From contig CAMFKK010000089.1 of the NCBI GenBank assembly GCA_945957225.1, forward strand, positions 1 through 8,072: a DNA stretch of 8,072 nt, read 5' to 3'. Position 1 is the first letter of the stretch; each line of letters opens with the position of its first letter. The stretch comes from an uncultured Sphingobacteriia bacterium. Lineage in GTDB: Bacteria; Bacteroidota; Bacteroidia; Chitinophagales; Chitinophagaceae. The translations under genes and the position numbers were made by a program. The notes beneath the pieces were generated by a model that saw only the letters and a list, made by a program, of their open reading frames with translations, was not told the DNA's origin and ran no database searches. Positions 1 through 6,157 of this stretch are shown here, one piece after another.

Positions 1-1334
1 GAAGTCCATGATACAAAACCAGACTTTAGTTCTGCTAATTCTTTCTCTTTCTCAAAAGCAAGTTTTTTGTCATGCACATCAATAATGCTTCCAGCAATAA
101 AGTAATCATTCTCACCTGGGTTTCCAAATTCTTTAACTACCATTTAAACCCAACGCAATTTACCTTTTGCATGCTTTAACTTTACTTCAATAAATGATCG
201 CTGAGATGCAACAGATTTTAAATTTAGAATATTTGCTATTATTGCCTCAGCATCTTCTTCTAGGAAAAAAGATTCAATTTCTTTGAGCATACATTCCCTA
301 GTGTCATGACCTGATATCTCCTTCCAATAATTATTCAAAAAAGTAATCTGGTTATCATTGTTCAATCTAAATACGGCTTCTCCCAAGCTATTCAACAACA
401 GATTGAATTCATTCCTTTGTACTTCTAAATACTCCTGTTGATATTTTAGTTGAGAGATATCAAGATGGGACCCTACAATTTAAATGGGATTTCCTTGGGC
501 ATCCCATTTTGCTACTCCAGAACCCCTCACCCAAACATAGTAACTATTTTTGTGTAGGAATCTAAATTCACTGGCATAAGAAGGTAATTGTCTTTTTAAA
601 TAAGCATTTATAGCTATTTCAACAATAGGATAATCATTAGGATGAACCCTGATTTTCCAATTCTCATAAGTATGTTCAAACTCATGGTGCTGATACCCAA
701 TCATTTCCATGAATATCACAGAATAATTCAATTTGTCATTCACAATATCTCATTCCCAAAGACCTTGTTGTGACCCCTTTACAGAAAGGTCAAATCTTTC
801 TAAAGCCAACGCATTTTCAAGTTCTGCTTTTTCTCTAGTTAATCTCAAACCAATATTGTTGGCCACCGAAAACAATACATCGGCCTCATGGGGTTCCCAA
901 GTCTTACCCACTGTGCAATCATCATAACCCATCCATCCCCAAAATAAATTATTATAGAATATAGGTACAAATAAATAAGAAAGTATGCCTTGAAATTCCA
1001 TGGCTTCTCTAAAGTAGCTATTATCAGAATCTGCCACTTTCCCATACATATGTCTTCCATTAGACAATTCTTCAAAAATGCCTGGAACCATTTCATAACT
1101 AATATTCTGTAAATCTGGATTCTCCAGTTGTGGGTCAATTCCTGCTTTACACCATTCATGAGTATAATTGAGGAACAATTGACCATCCATTAGTTTATTT
1201 GTATAAATATAGCACCTATCTACATCAGTGGATGCACCTAATACGGCAACCAATTTGGTTAATACTGCATTCAATTCACCATTTTCCAGAAGGGCTCCAT
1301 TTGCCTTAGAAATACCGGACAACAAATTTTTCAT
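1..1334 (-). pseudogene. GAF-PAS-PAS sensor histidine kinase gene with three in-frame stop codons (3' end outside window)
   Basis: A single continuous frame of 444 codons starts at ATG 1332-1334 and encodes a cytoplasmic-type sensor; no membrane segment is visible. In order there is a GAF domain (codons about 18-163, with GRHMYGKVADSD and LFWGWMGYDDC), a helical linker, a PAS_3/PAC domain (about 188-300, with RVHPNDYPIV, FRFLHKNSYYVWVRG and GSHLDIS), a second PAS domain (about 313-425, with FRLNNDNQITFLNN and FIAGSIIDVHDKK), then KELAELKSGFVSWTS. That last phrase resembles the start of a HisKA phosphoacceptor domain; the phosphorylated His would lie just past the left edge. Stops interrupt the frame at codon 195 (TGA, 750-752), 285 (TAA, 480-482) and 397 (TAA, 144-146), with no frameshift. 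The same homology continues through each stop. Translation as written gives only a GAF-containing 194-residue fragment. The likely reading is a recent pseudogene; sequencing error or stop-codon readthrough are less likely alternatives. Confidence 0.85.
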
Positions 1335-1403
1335 ACTAAAAATCAGGGCTTTAAACCGGCAAGAAGTTACTTGCTCTGTTTTAGAATAGATATAATGAAA
1401 TCC

Positions 1404-2162
1404 TCAATAAAGCCCCAAGTCCAAGATCTTGAAGTCATTTTGCTTCAATTGATCAATTAAAAGCCTTGCAGAAGTATCACTATCGGGAACTTGGAATTTT
1501 TGGGTTGACTTACCTATGAATTGGGTAATTGGTTGTTCTTTTCCAAAATCAATACTGGTTAATTGAATCACATGTTTAGAAAAATGCGATTCACCATCCT
1601 CCATATTCCAAATTCCTTCAAATAATAATAAACGATTACCCTTATCTGTAAAATAGGGATAAACTAGTTCACCAACACCTTTAAAAAGAGGCAACAAATG
1701 AATAGAATTATTCAAATACTGAATCAAAAAAAGTTGGTAACTAGCACCCGAACCTCCATATCCCTTGTCCAAAGAGAATAGTAAGGGACCTGGGTTATTT
1801 AAAGCATTTCCTTTGGGTTTAAAAATAGATGGAACAACTAAAGGGTAATCATCTGGTTCAGACTCAAATGTCTTTAAATACAAAAGCTGATTTGTTGCAT
1901 CCTTAAATATGGCCAATGTAATTGGGCTAGCAAGACTAGTGTCAAAGGGTTTGAAATGTTCGTCTAACTTGGCTCTCATCAGTACCAAGCTAAGTTTTTG
2001 TCCATCCACTTCAACCATTTTAAACTGGGTGTCAATTTGAAACCTAGCAGTATCAATCAATGATAATTCGGTTGTATAATTCTGTTTGGCTCCATTATTA
2101 TTGCAGCCCCAAAGCACAAAAATTATTGTCAAAATGAATGACCATTGCCAATAATGTTTCAT
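1404..2162 (-). CDS. Predicted lipoprotein of unknown function
   Basis: I do not recognise a family for this 252-residue protein. It begins with a hydrophobic signal (MKHYWQWSFILTIIFVLWGC). Cys20 sits in an LWGC lipobox, with a Trp at -2 that is slightly atypical, and is followed by Asn-rich NNNG, so membrane anchoring in the envelope is likely. The mature part reads as alternating beta-strands; YFTDKGNRLLLFEG (about 170-183) is faintly like the strand-turn-strand unit of beta-propeller repeats, but no repetition is visible. There is no obvious catalytic motif and no other membrane segment. It lies 102 nt beyond the lyase, after a hairpin, so it is probably a separate transcription unit. Its TGA stop is 69 nt before the broken sensor-kinase gene in the same orientation, so the two could be co-transcribed. 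A link to the polysaccharide locus is not shown. The coding call is secure because of length and signal peptide. Confidence 0.8.
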   Translation of the reverse strand: MKHYWQWSFILTIIFVLWGCNNNGAKQNYTTELSLIDTARFQIDTQFKMVEVDGQKLSLVLMRAKLDEHFKPFDTSLASPITLAIFKDATNQLLYLKTFESEPDDYPLVVPSIFKPKGNALNNPGPLLFSLDKGYGGSGASYQLFLIQYLNNSIHLLPLFKGVGELVYPYFTDKGNRLLLFEGIWNMEDGESHFSKHVIQLTSIDFGKEQPITQFIGKSTQKFQVPDSDTSARLLIDQLKQNDFKILDLGLY

Positions 2163-2181
2163 AATTCAAAAAAAGGCTTTT

Positions 2182-2209
2182 CAAATTCCTTAGATTGAAA
2201 TTAAACAAA
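2182..2209 (-). promoter_or_regulatory. Possible Bacteroidota-type promoter for the lipoprotein gene
   Basis: On the minus strand a TTTG (2206-2209) is followed 20 nt later by another TTTG (2182-2185), about 20 nt before the lipoprotein ATG. Bacteroidota sigma-ABfr promoters have a -33 TTTG and a -7 TAnnTTTG. The -7 element here lacks the TA dinucleotide and the spacing is slightly short, so the match is imperfect. The position, just after the hairpin that may end the upstream operon, is the main support. Confidence 0.22.
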
Positions 2210-2222
2210 GGCTAATAAGCAG

Positions 2223-2244
2223 AAATACCCTTGATTGGGTATTT
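2223..2244 (-). terminator. Intergenic hairpin, possible end of the SusCD-esterase-lyase operon
   Basis: AAATACCC (2223-2230) and GGGTATTT (2237-2244) form a perfect 8-bp inverted repeat around a 6-nt loop, 20 nt past the lyase stop codon. The stem is symmetrical on both strands, so orientation cannot be read from it. On the minus strand the downstream side reads TCTGCTTATT, not a full U-tract, so it is a weak intrinsic terminator at best. It could instead stabilise the 3' end of the mRNA or be a regulator site. Confidence 0.4.
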
Positions 2245-2264
2245 AATTGTTAAAGTAATTCCCT

Positions 2265-3467
2265 TTATAAAAGCTTTAATTGCAATCTACCCAAATCAGC
2301 ATCCAAAATTTTGGCCAAATTATCCATAGCCCCTTTGTAGCCATACCTTCTTTCCGCAGATAGTAATAAAGGGAAAGCATCTGTAAATGCAAAGGGCTTA
2401 ATTTGTGTATATGTCCATTTTTTTTGTTGCAACAAATAAGGCATTAAGGCATCAAAGGCCATTTTAAGCGATTTTCCAGATGCAGATTTAGTTTGAAAAT
2501 AATCAACCCCAATTTGCTCAGATAATTCAGCTATTACATTAAATGCATTTAAAATAAAAACCGAATAATGAAGAGAGGTGGTTCTTTCTAATTCCAATGG
2601 AAATAATCCATATTCACTCATTTGTTTATCTAGACGTTCTTGTGAAACATTAATGATTTTTTTAGCCAAATCAATACTATCAATAAAAATAGCTATTGAT
2701 AATGTTTGTGCATCATACCAAATGGCATGATTATTCTTGGTATTCATTTCATCTGTTCCAATTTTACTTGTTCTAAGCCAAATCAGAAATTCAGTCATCC
2801 ATTTTTGTAACCCTTTTTGATCATTAGCAGTCCAATGGGATGATTTTTTTAAGAGTTGAATGGCATCAAGTGCATAAATAAATTGTCTGGTATCAATTAC
2901 GCCTTCGGCCCTGCCATTTGTTATCCCCTTTACTGCTTGACCAAAATTAAGATTTGGGTTCATTCTTGTAGCTGTATCTAAAAACCAAACTCGCATTAAA
3001 TTAGCTGCATGTTTTGCATAATTTTCATTTCCGGAATAATGATAGGCAAGTGCTAAAGTGTTTACATTCTCGCAGAGTTTTGGCATTTGCTCCTTATCTG
3101 GATAATTTTTTACTTCAGGATTTACTTCTCCATCCCGGCGTATATATGGCAGTCCATTGGGTTTATTGGGATCAGGCCACCAATATGGAGCCAAACTCAT
3201 ATAATCATGCTTATTACCACTAGGGGGAATGTCTTTTTTCTGCATCACACTTACAGGTCTATAACCTAAAAGGCTGTCAGCATTATGTAGCAATTGCTCG
3301 TAAGCAGGCTTTAACAAAGCATTTCCTTTCTGTAATTGTTGCTTATTTATCAATAACTGCTTAAAATCCCATTTAACCATATCGGTTTTGGAAAGCTTGA
3401 TTTGAGCAAACGCTATTTGACAATAAAAACTAAAAAGCAAAAAACAGTAGATAGGTTTAGCAGTCAT
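2265..3467 (-). CDS. Alginate-lyase-superfamily polysaccharide lyase (PL5/PL38-like), secreted
   Basis: This 400-residue single-domain enzyme is predicted to cleave a uronic-acid polysaccharide by beta-elimination. Residues 1-21 form a signal peptide ending AFAQ, which suggests periplasmic location. The mature part is helix-rich, as expected for the (alpha/alpha) toroid of the alginate_lyase family. Family marks are DYMSLAPYWWPDP (88-100), the substrate-cleft segment GQAVKGITNGRAEGVIDTRQ (176-195), NTKNNHAIWYDAQ (242-254) and ELERTTSLHYSVF (292-304). By analogy with PL5 enzymes, Asn246, His247, Arg295 and Tyr301 are the best catalytic candidates. The PYWWPDP and NNH..WYD style recalls PL38 members, described as glucuronan or alginate lyases, more than classical PL5. 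It starts 5 nt after the esterase stop and is probably the last gene of the SusCD operon. Superfamily is confident; substrate (alginate, glucuronan or another polyuronate) is not settled. Confidence 0.88.
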   Translation of the reverse strand: MTAKPIYCFLLFSFYCQIAFAQIKLSKTDMVKWDFKQLLINKQQLQKGNALLKPAYEQLLHNADSLLGYRPVSVMQKKDIPPSGNKHDYMSLAPYWWPDPNKPNGLPYIRRDGEVNPEVKNYPDKEQMPKLCENVNTLALAYHYSGNENYAKHAANLMRVWFLDTATRMNPNLNFGQAVKGITNGRAEGVIDTRQFIYALDAIQLLKKSSHWTANDQKGLQKWMTEFLIWLRTSKIGTDEMNTKNNHAIWYDAQTLSIAIFIDSIDLAKKIINVSQERLDKQMSEYGLFPLELERTTSLHYSVFILNAFNVIAELSEQIGVDYFQTKSASGKSLKMAFDALMPYLLQQKKWTYTQIKPFAFTDAFPLLLSAERRYGYKGAMDNLAKILDADLGRLQLKLL

Positions 3468-3472
3468 AGGGA

Positions 3473-4387
3473 TTAATTAAATTCAATCTTTTTCTTAGAA
3501 ATAGGTATTTTACATTCTTCCAAAAAGCGCATAACTTTTTTACTAATATCGTCATTCTGCTCTTTGCTAAATTTTCCGTGAAGACCTCCTTCAATTGTAA
3601 TAAAATCCGTTTTTACTCCAAGTGCTATTAATTTTTTATACAAACTCACTGATTGTTGGTAAGGGACTGTTGGATCAGCATTTCCATGAACAATAAAAAT
3701 GGGTGGACTCTCTTTTGTAACATGATAAATAGGAGAAACCAATTTTATAAAATCAGTATCTTTTGCTTTCTCGCCCAACCAATTGGTGGCAGATTTGCTG
3801 GTAATATTAGGTCCATAAGCCCAATCACCTACATCATTAATACCATACTTATTAATAATAGCTACCACCTTAAATGCTTGTCCCTTATTGCAATTATTAT
3901 CAAATACCGAATTATTTCCAAGCAGGCCTCCCATTAAAGCTAAATGACCTCCTGCACTACCACCTAAAAAGATTATTTGATTTGGATTAATATTGAATCT
4001 TTTAGCATTGTTCACCAAGTATAACAAAGCACATCTAGTATCTTCAATAGCTGCAGGAGCTTTGGCTTGTCCAGTTAAGCGATATTCAATATTGGCAACT
4101 GCAAAACCAGCTTTAAAATAAGCATTAAACCCACCTTGACCCTCTTTAACACCATGATTCCATCCACCACCATGAATATTAATAATCAATGGTGTAGGTT
4201 CCAAGCTAGATGCATAAAAATATAGATCCAGTTTCCCTTCCCACTCCCCTTGCCTAGTATATACCAAATCAATTTGAGATTCATAACCCTTTGGATAAAC
4301 AACAGATTTGTAAACAGTATCACCTGCCGCCTGACCAAGTACGGTCAGGGAGCAGGTGACACAAATCAACATTAAGATTTGCTTCAT
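3473..4387 (-). CDS. Secreted alpha/beta-hydrolase esterase (carbohydrate acyl-esterase type)
   Basis: This 304-residue serine hydrolase probably removes acyl groups such as acetyl or feruloyl from the locus's target polysaccharide so the lyase can act. The signal peptide (MKQILMLICVTCSLTVLGQA) lacks a clear lipobox and predicts signal peptidase I export. The oxyanion-hole motif HGGGW is at 72-76, the nucleophile elbow GGSAGGH places Ser144, HGNADPTVP gives the likely acid Asp238, and GGLHGKF gives the likely catalytic His270, so the triad appears complete. The layout resembles the BD-FAE/acetylesterase branch often annotated as a prolyl-oligopeptidase-like peptidase. I chose Met at 4387 because the signal peptide begins there, 16 nt after the SusD stop; a longer frame from 4450 would overlap susD and bury the signal. 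The stop lies 5 nt before the lyase start. The fold and triad are sure; the esterase role is likely and the ester substrate unknown. Confidence 0.88.
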   Translation of the reverse strand: MKQILMLICVTCSLTVLGQAAGDTVYKSVVYPKGYESQIDLVYTRQGEWEGKLDLYFYASSLEPTPLIINIHGGGWNHGVKEGQGGFNAYFKAGFAVANIEYRLTGQAKAPAAIEDTRCALLYLVNNAKRFNINPNQIIFLGGSAGGHLALMGGLLGNNSVFDNNCNKGQAFKVVAIINKYGINDVGDWAYGPNITSKSATNWLGEKAKDTDFIKLVSPIYHVTKESPPIFIVHGNADPTVPYQQSVSLYKKLIALGVKTDFITIEGGLHGKFSKEQNDDISKKVMRFLEECKIPISKKKIEFN

Positions 4388-4403
4388 GCTATTTTTTTTA
4401 GAA

Positions 4404-6140
4404 CTAATATCCCGGATTCTGTTTAATAACAATGGCAGTGTTATTATCAATTTCTCTTTGAGGAATGGGCAACAACATCCTATTTGTATTTACAAAGACC
4501 AACATTTCTGCCAAGGTAAGCCTTGGAGATGGATATAAACCATAATGCAAAGGATACATATAGGTAAAATGTGCATTCATTACCTGTTCCACTTTAATAG
4601 TGGTCATAGTTGTGTTATACCTTAATAAATCAAACCAACGTTGATTTTCAAATGCCAATTCAAATCTCCTTTCATTAGCCAAAGCTGTTTCAAACTGAGC
4701 AATTGTTGATACATCCGTATTTGAATAAGCAGCAAGACCAACCCTAGCCCTAACCTGATTAATAAAACCTAGGCTAGTAACAGTATTACCTTGTGCTTCA
4801 GCCATCATCAACAATACATCAGAGAAACGAATTACTGGCCAATCGTTTTCAGCATCATTGGCAACTGCAACAGCAGAAATATACTTTTGAATATAAAATT
4901 TTGCGCCAGTATAAAGACCAATATTTGCAATTCTTCTTGGGTCACCGCCTATTTTTAATGCTGCAGTAGCTAATGTTGCATTCGCTGCTGTTGATAAAGT
5001 AAGCGTAGTTCCAGATATAGCTGCAACAGTAGTTCCCTGAGCTATTTGAAGACCAGTTATAGGCATTCCCACAACAATAGCGGGATTAGCTGCAGTTAGT
5101 GTAACTGAGGTATTTCCTGACCTCACATTGCCTACTGCAGTTATGGAGGAATATGCATTATAAAGATCCTGTGATGGAAAATTCAATCCTCTTCCATCTC
5201 CATTAATAACAGCAGCTCCACTATTAAGAGGCGCAAAAGCATTAGGAAGAGAAGAACCTAATCCAATTCCACCAGCCTTAAATCTAATGGCAAATAAAAT
5301 CTCAGAATTCATTTCATTGCCTATTGAAAACACATTGGCATAGGAAGCTTGCAAACCATAACCACTATTGGTAATTACGTCTTGCAATAAAGTTGCCGCA
5401 TCTGTTTTCCTGTTCAATGTAAGATAAACTTTTGCCAATAAGGCTTTGGCAGCCCAACTATTAGCCCTTCCTAAATCAGCACCAGGTATTGCAGAGAATT
5501 TAACAGAACTGCCGTTGGCGATGGTATTTGACAAATCCGCAATGATAAGTTTGTAAATATCTGCAACGGGTGAACGATTCACTTGCTTAGCTTCTTCTGG
5601 GCTAATGGGTTCATGCACCAAAAACACATCTCCGTATAAGCGAACCAAATTAAAATAATGATACGCCCTAATAAAAGTAGCTTCTGCAGAAAGCTTTTTT
5701 AGGTCTGCTGCTGTTACAGGGATTGTTATTGGATCAAAACTCAAAGTTCCAGCAGAAGGGCTGTAATTAACATTCAAGCTATTCAATACAAAATTGACAT
5801 TCCTAATATTATAGTACGTATTTAACCAATAAGAATAATTCCCTTGATGAGAAACATTGGGAAAAAACATGTCAAGATCACTTAAGTCTCTGTTAGGAGT
5901 TGCAGTACTTGCAGGCACACCTTGTATGGTGTTATCACTTCTTAATTCAGTCAAGGTCCACTCATCAGTTAATGGAGTTCTCATCCCATTATAACAACCC
6001 GTAAGAGCTGTATTAATCTCAGTTAGATTTGAATAATAGGTAGCAGAGTTAATATTTGATTGTGGTGTCAAATCAATCAACTTGGAACATCCTGCCAAGC
6101 CAGCAAATGAGGCTATTATAAGATATTTATACAGTTTCAT
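4404..6140 (-). CDS. SusD/RagB-family surface glycan-binding lipoprotein with an extra beta-rich insert
   Basis: This 578-residue protein is the surface-exposed lipoprotein lid that captures glycans and passes them to the SusC partner encoded 17 nt upstream. The signal peptide runs to lipobox L15-A-G-C18, so Cys18 would be lipidated. The N-terminal SusD-like helical region includes NYSYWLNTYYNIRNVNFVLN (101-120) and the TPR-like FIRAYHYFNLVRLYGDVFLV (157-176). The C-terminal RagB/SusD region includes RFSDVLLMMAEA (438-449), ANERRFELAFENQRWFDLLR (488-507), LLPIPQREIDNN (556-567) and terminal QNPGY, all hallmarks of the family. Residues about 333-397 look like a foreign beta module between DLYNAYS and GDPRR, which makes the protein somewhat longer than the usual 480-550. 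The stop is TAG. The start is fixed by the signal peptide and by the spacing from susC. The glycan bound is unknown; the downstream lyase suggests a polyuronate. Confidence 0.96.
   Translation of the reverse strand: MKLYKYLIIASFAGLAGCSKLIDLTPQSNINSATYYSNLTEINTALTGCYNGMRTPLTDEWTLTELRSDNTIQGVPASTATPNRDLSDLDMFFPNVSHQGNYSYWLNTYYNIRNVNFVLNSLNVNYSPSAGTLSFDPITIPVTAADLKKLSAEATFIRAYHYFNLVRLYGDVFLVHEPISPEEAKQVNRSPVADIYKLIIADLSNTIANGSSVKFSAIPGADLGRANSWAAKALLAKVYLTLNRKTDAATLLQDVITNSGYGLQASYANVFSIGNEMNSEILFAIRFKAGGIGLGSSLPNAFAPLNSGAAVINGDGRGLNFPSQDLYNAYSSITAVGNVRSGNTSVTLTAANPAIVVGMPITGLQIAQGTTVAAISGTTLTLSTAANATLATAALKIGGDPRRIANIGLYTGAKFYIQKYISAVAVANDAENDWPVIRFSDVLLMMAEAQGNTVTSLGFINQVRARVGLAAYSNTDVSTIAQFETALANERRFELAFENQRWFDLLRYNTTMTTIKVEQVMNAHFTYMYPLHYGLYPSPRLTLAEMLVFVNTNRMLLPIPQREIDNNTAIVIKQNPGY
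4950..5144 (-). other. Inserted Thr/Ala/Gly-rich beta module inside the SusD-like protein
   Basis: Residues about 333-397 interrupt the usual join between DLYNAY and GDPRR in SusD proteins. The insert is rich in Thr, Ala, Val and Gly, with phrases such as SGNTSVTLTAANP, VVGMPITGLQIAQGTTV and AAISGTTLTLSTAANAT. The pattern VGMxxTGxxIxxGTTVxxISGTTLTLS resembles, from memory, short beta-strand units found in bacterial surface proteins and phage tail or decoration proteins. The DNA also looks somewhat richer in G and C than its surroundings, and CTGCAGT occurs three times (near 4961, 5090 and 5135). The boundaries are estimates by eye, and no alignment was possible. Confidence 0.6.
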
Positions 6141-6157
6141 ATTTTTTGTTTGTCAGG

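Noticed and set aside
144..752. Alternative genetic code or selenocysteine as explanation for the kinase stops
   Set aside because: Both TGA and TAA occur within the gene, while TAA, TAG and TGA all serve as normal stops of neighbouring genes, and no selenocysteine-type context is visible.
733..927. Plus-strand reading frame of 64 codons opposite the kinase gene
   Set aside because: It lies antisense to a clear GAF/PAS-coding frame and has no recognisable protein features.
845..1186. 113-codon minus-strand frame inside the kinase region
   Set aside because: It overlaps the GAF-coding frame in another phase; only the GAF frame gives family motifs.
1359..1374. GCAAG...CTTGC inverted repeat between the lipoprotein and the kinase
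   Set aside because: Only a 5-bp stem with a 6-nt loop and no T-tract; expected by chance at this frequency.
3653..3937. Plus-strand frame of 94 codons opposite the esterase
   Set aside because: Antisense to the conserved catalytic region of the esterase, with no signal or domain of its own.
4388..4450. Longer esterase start at 4450
   Set aside because: It would overlap the SusD stop region and place 21 polar residues before a clear signal peptide; the internal Met at 4387 fits both the signal peptide and operon spacing.
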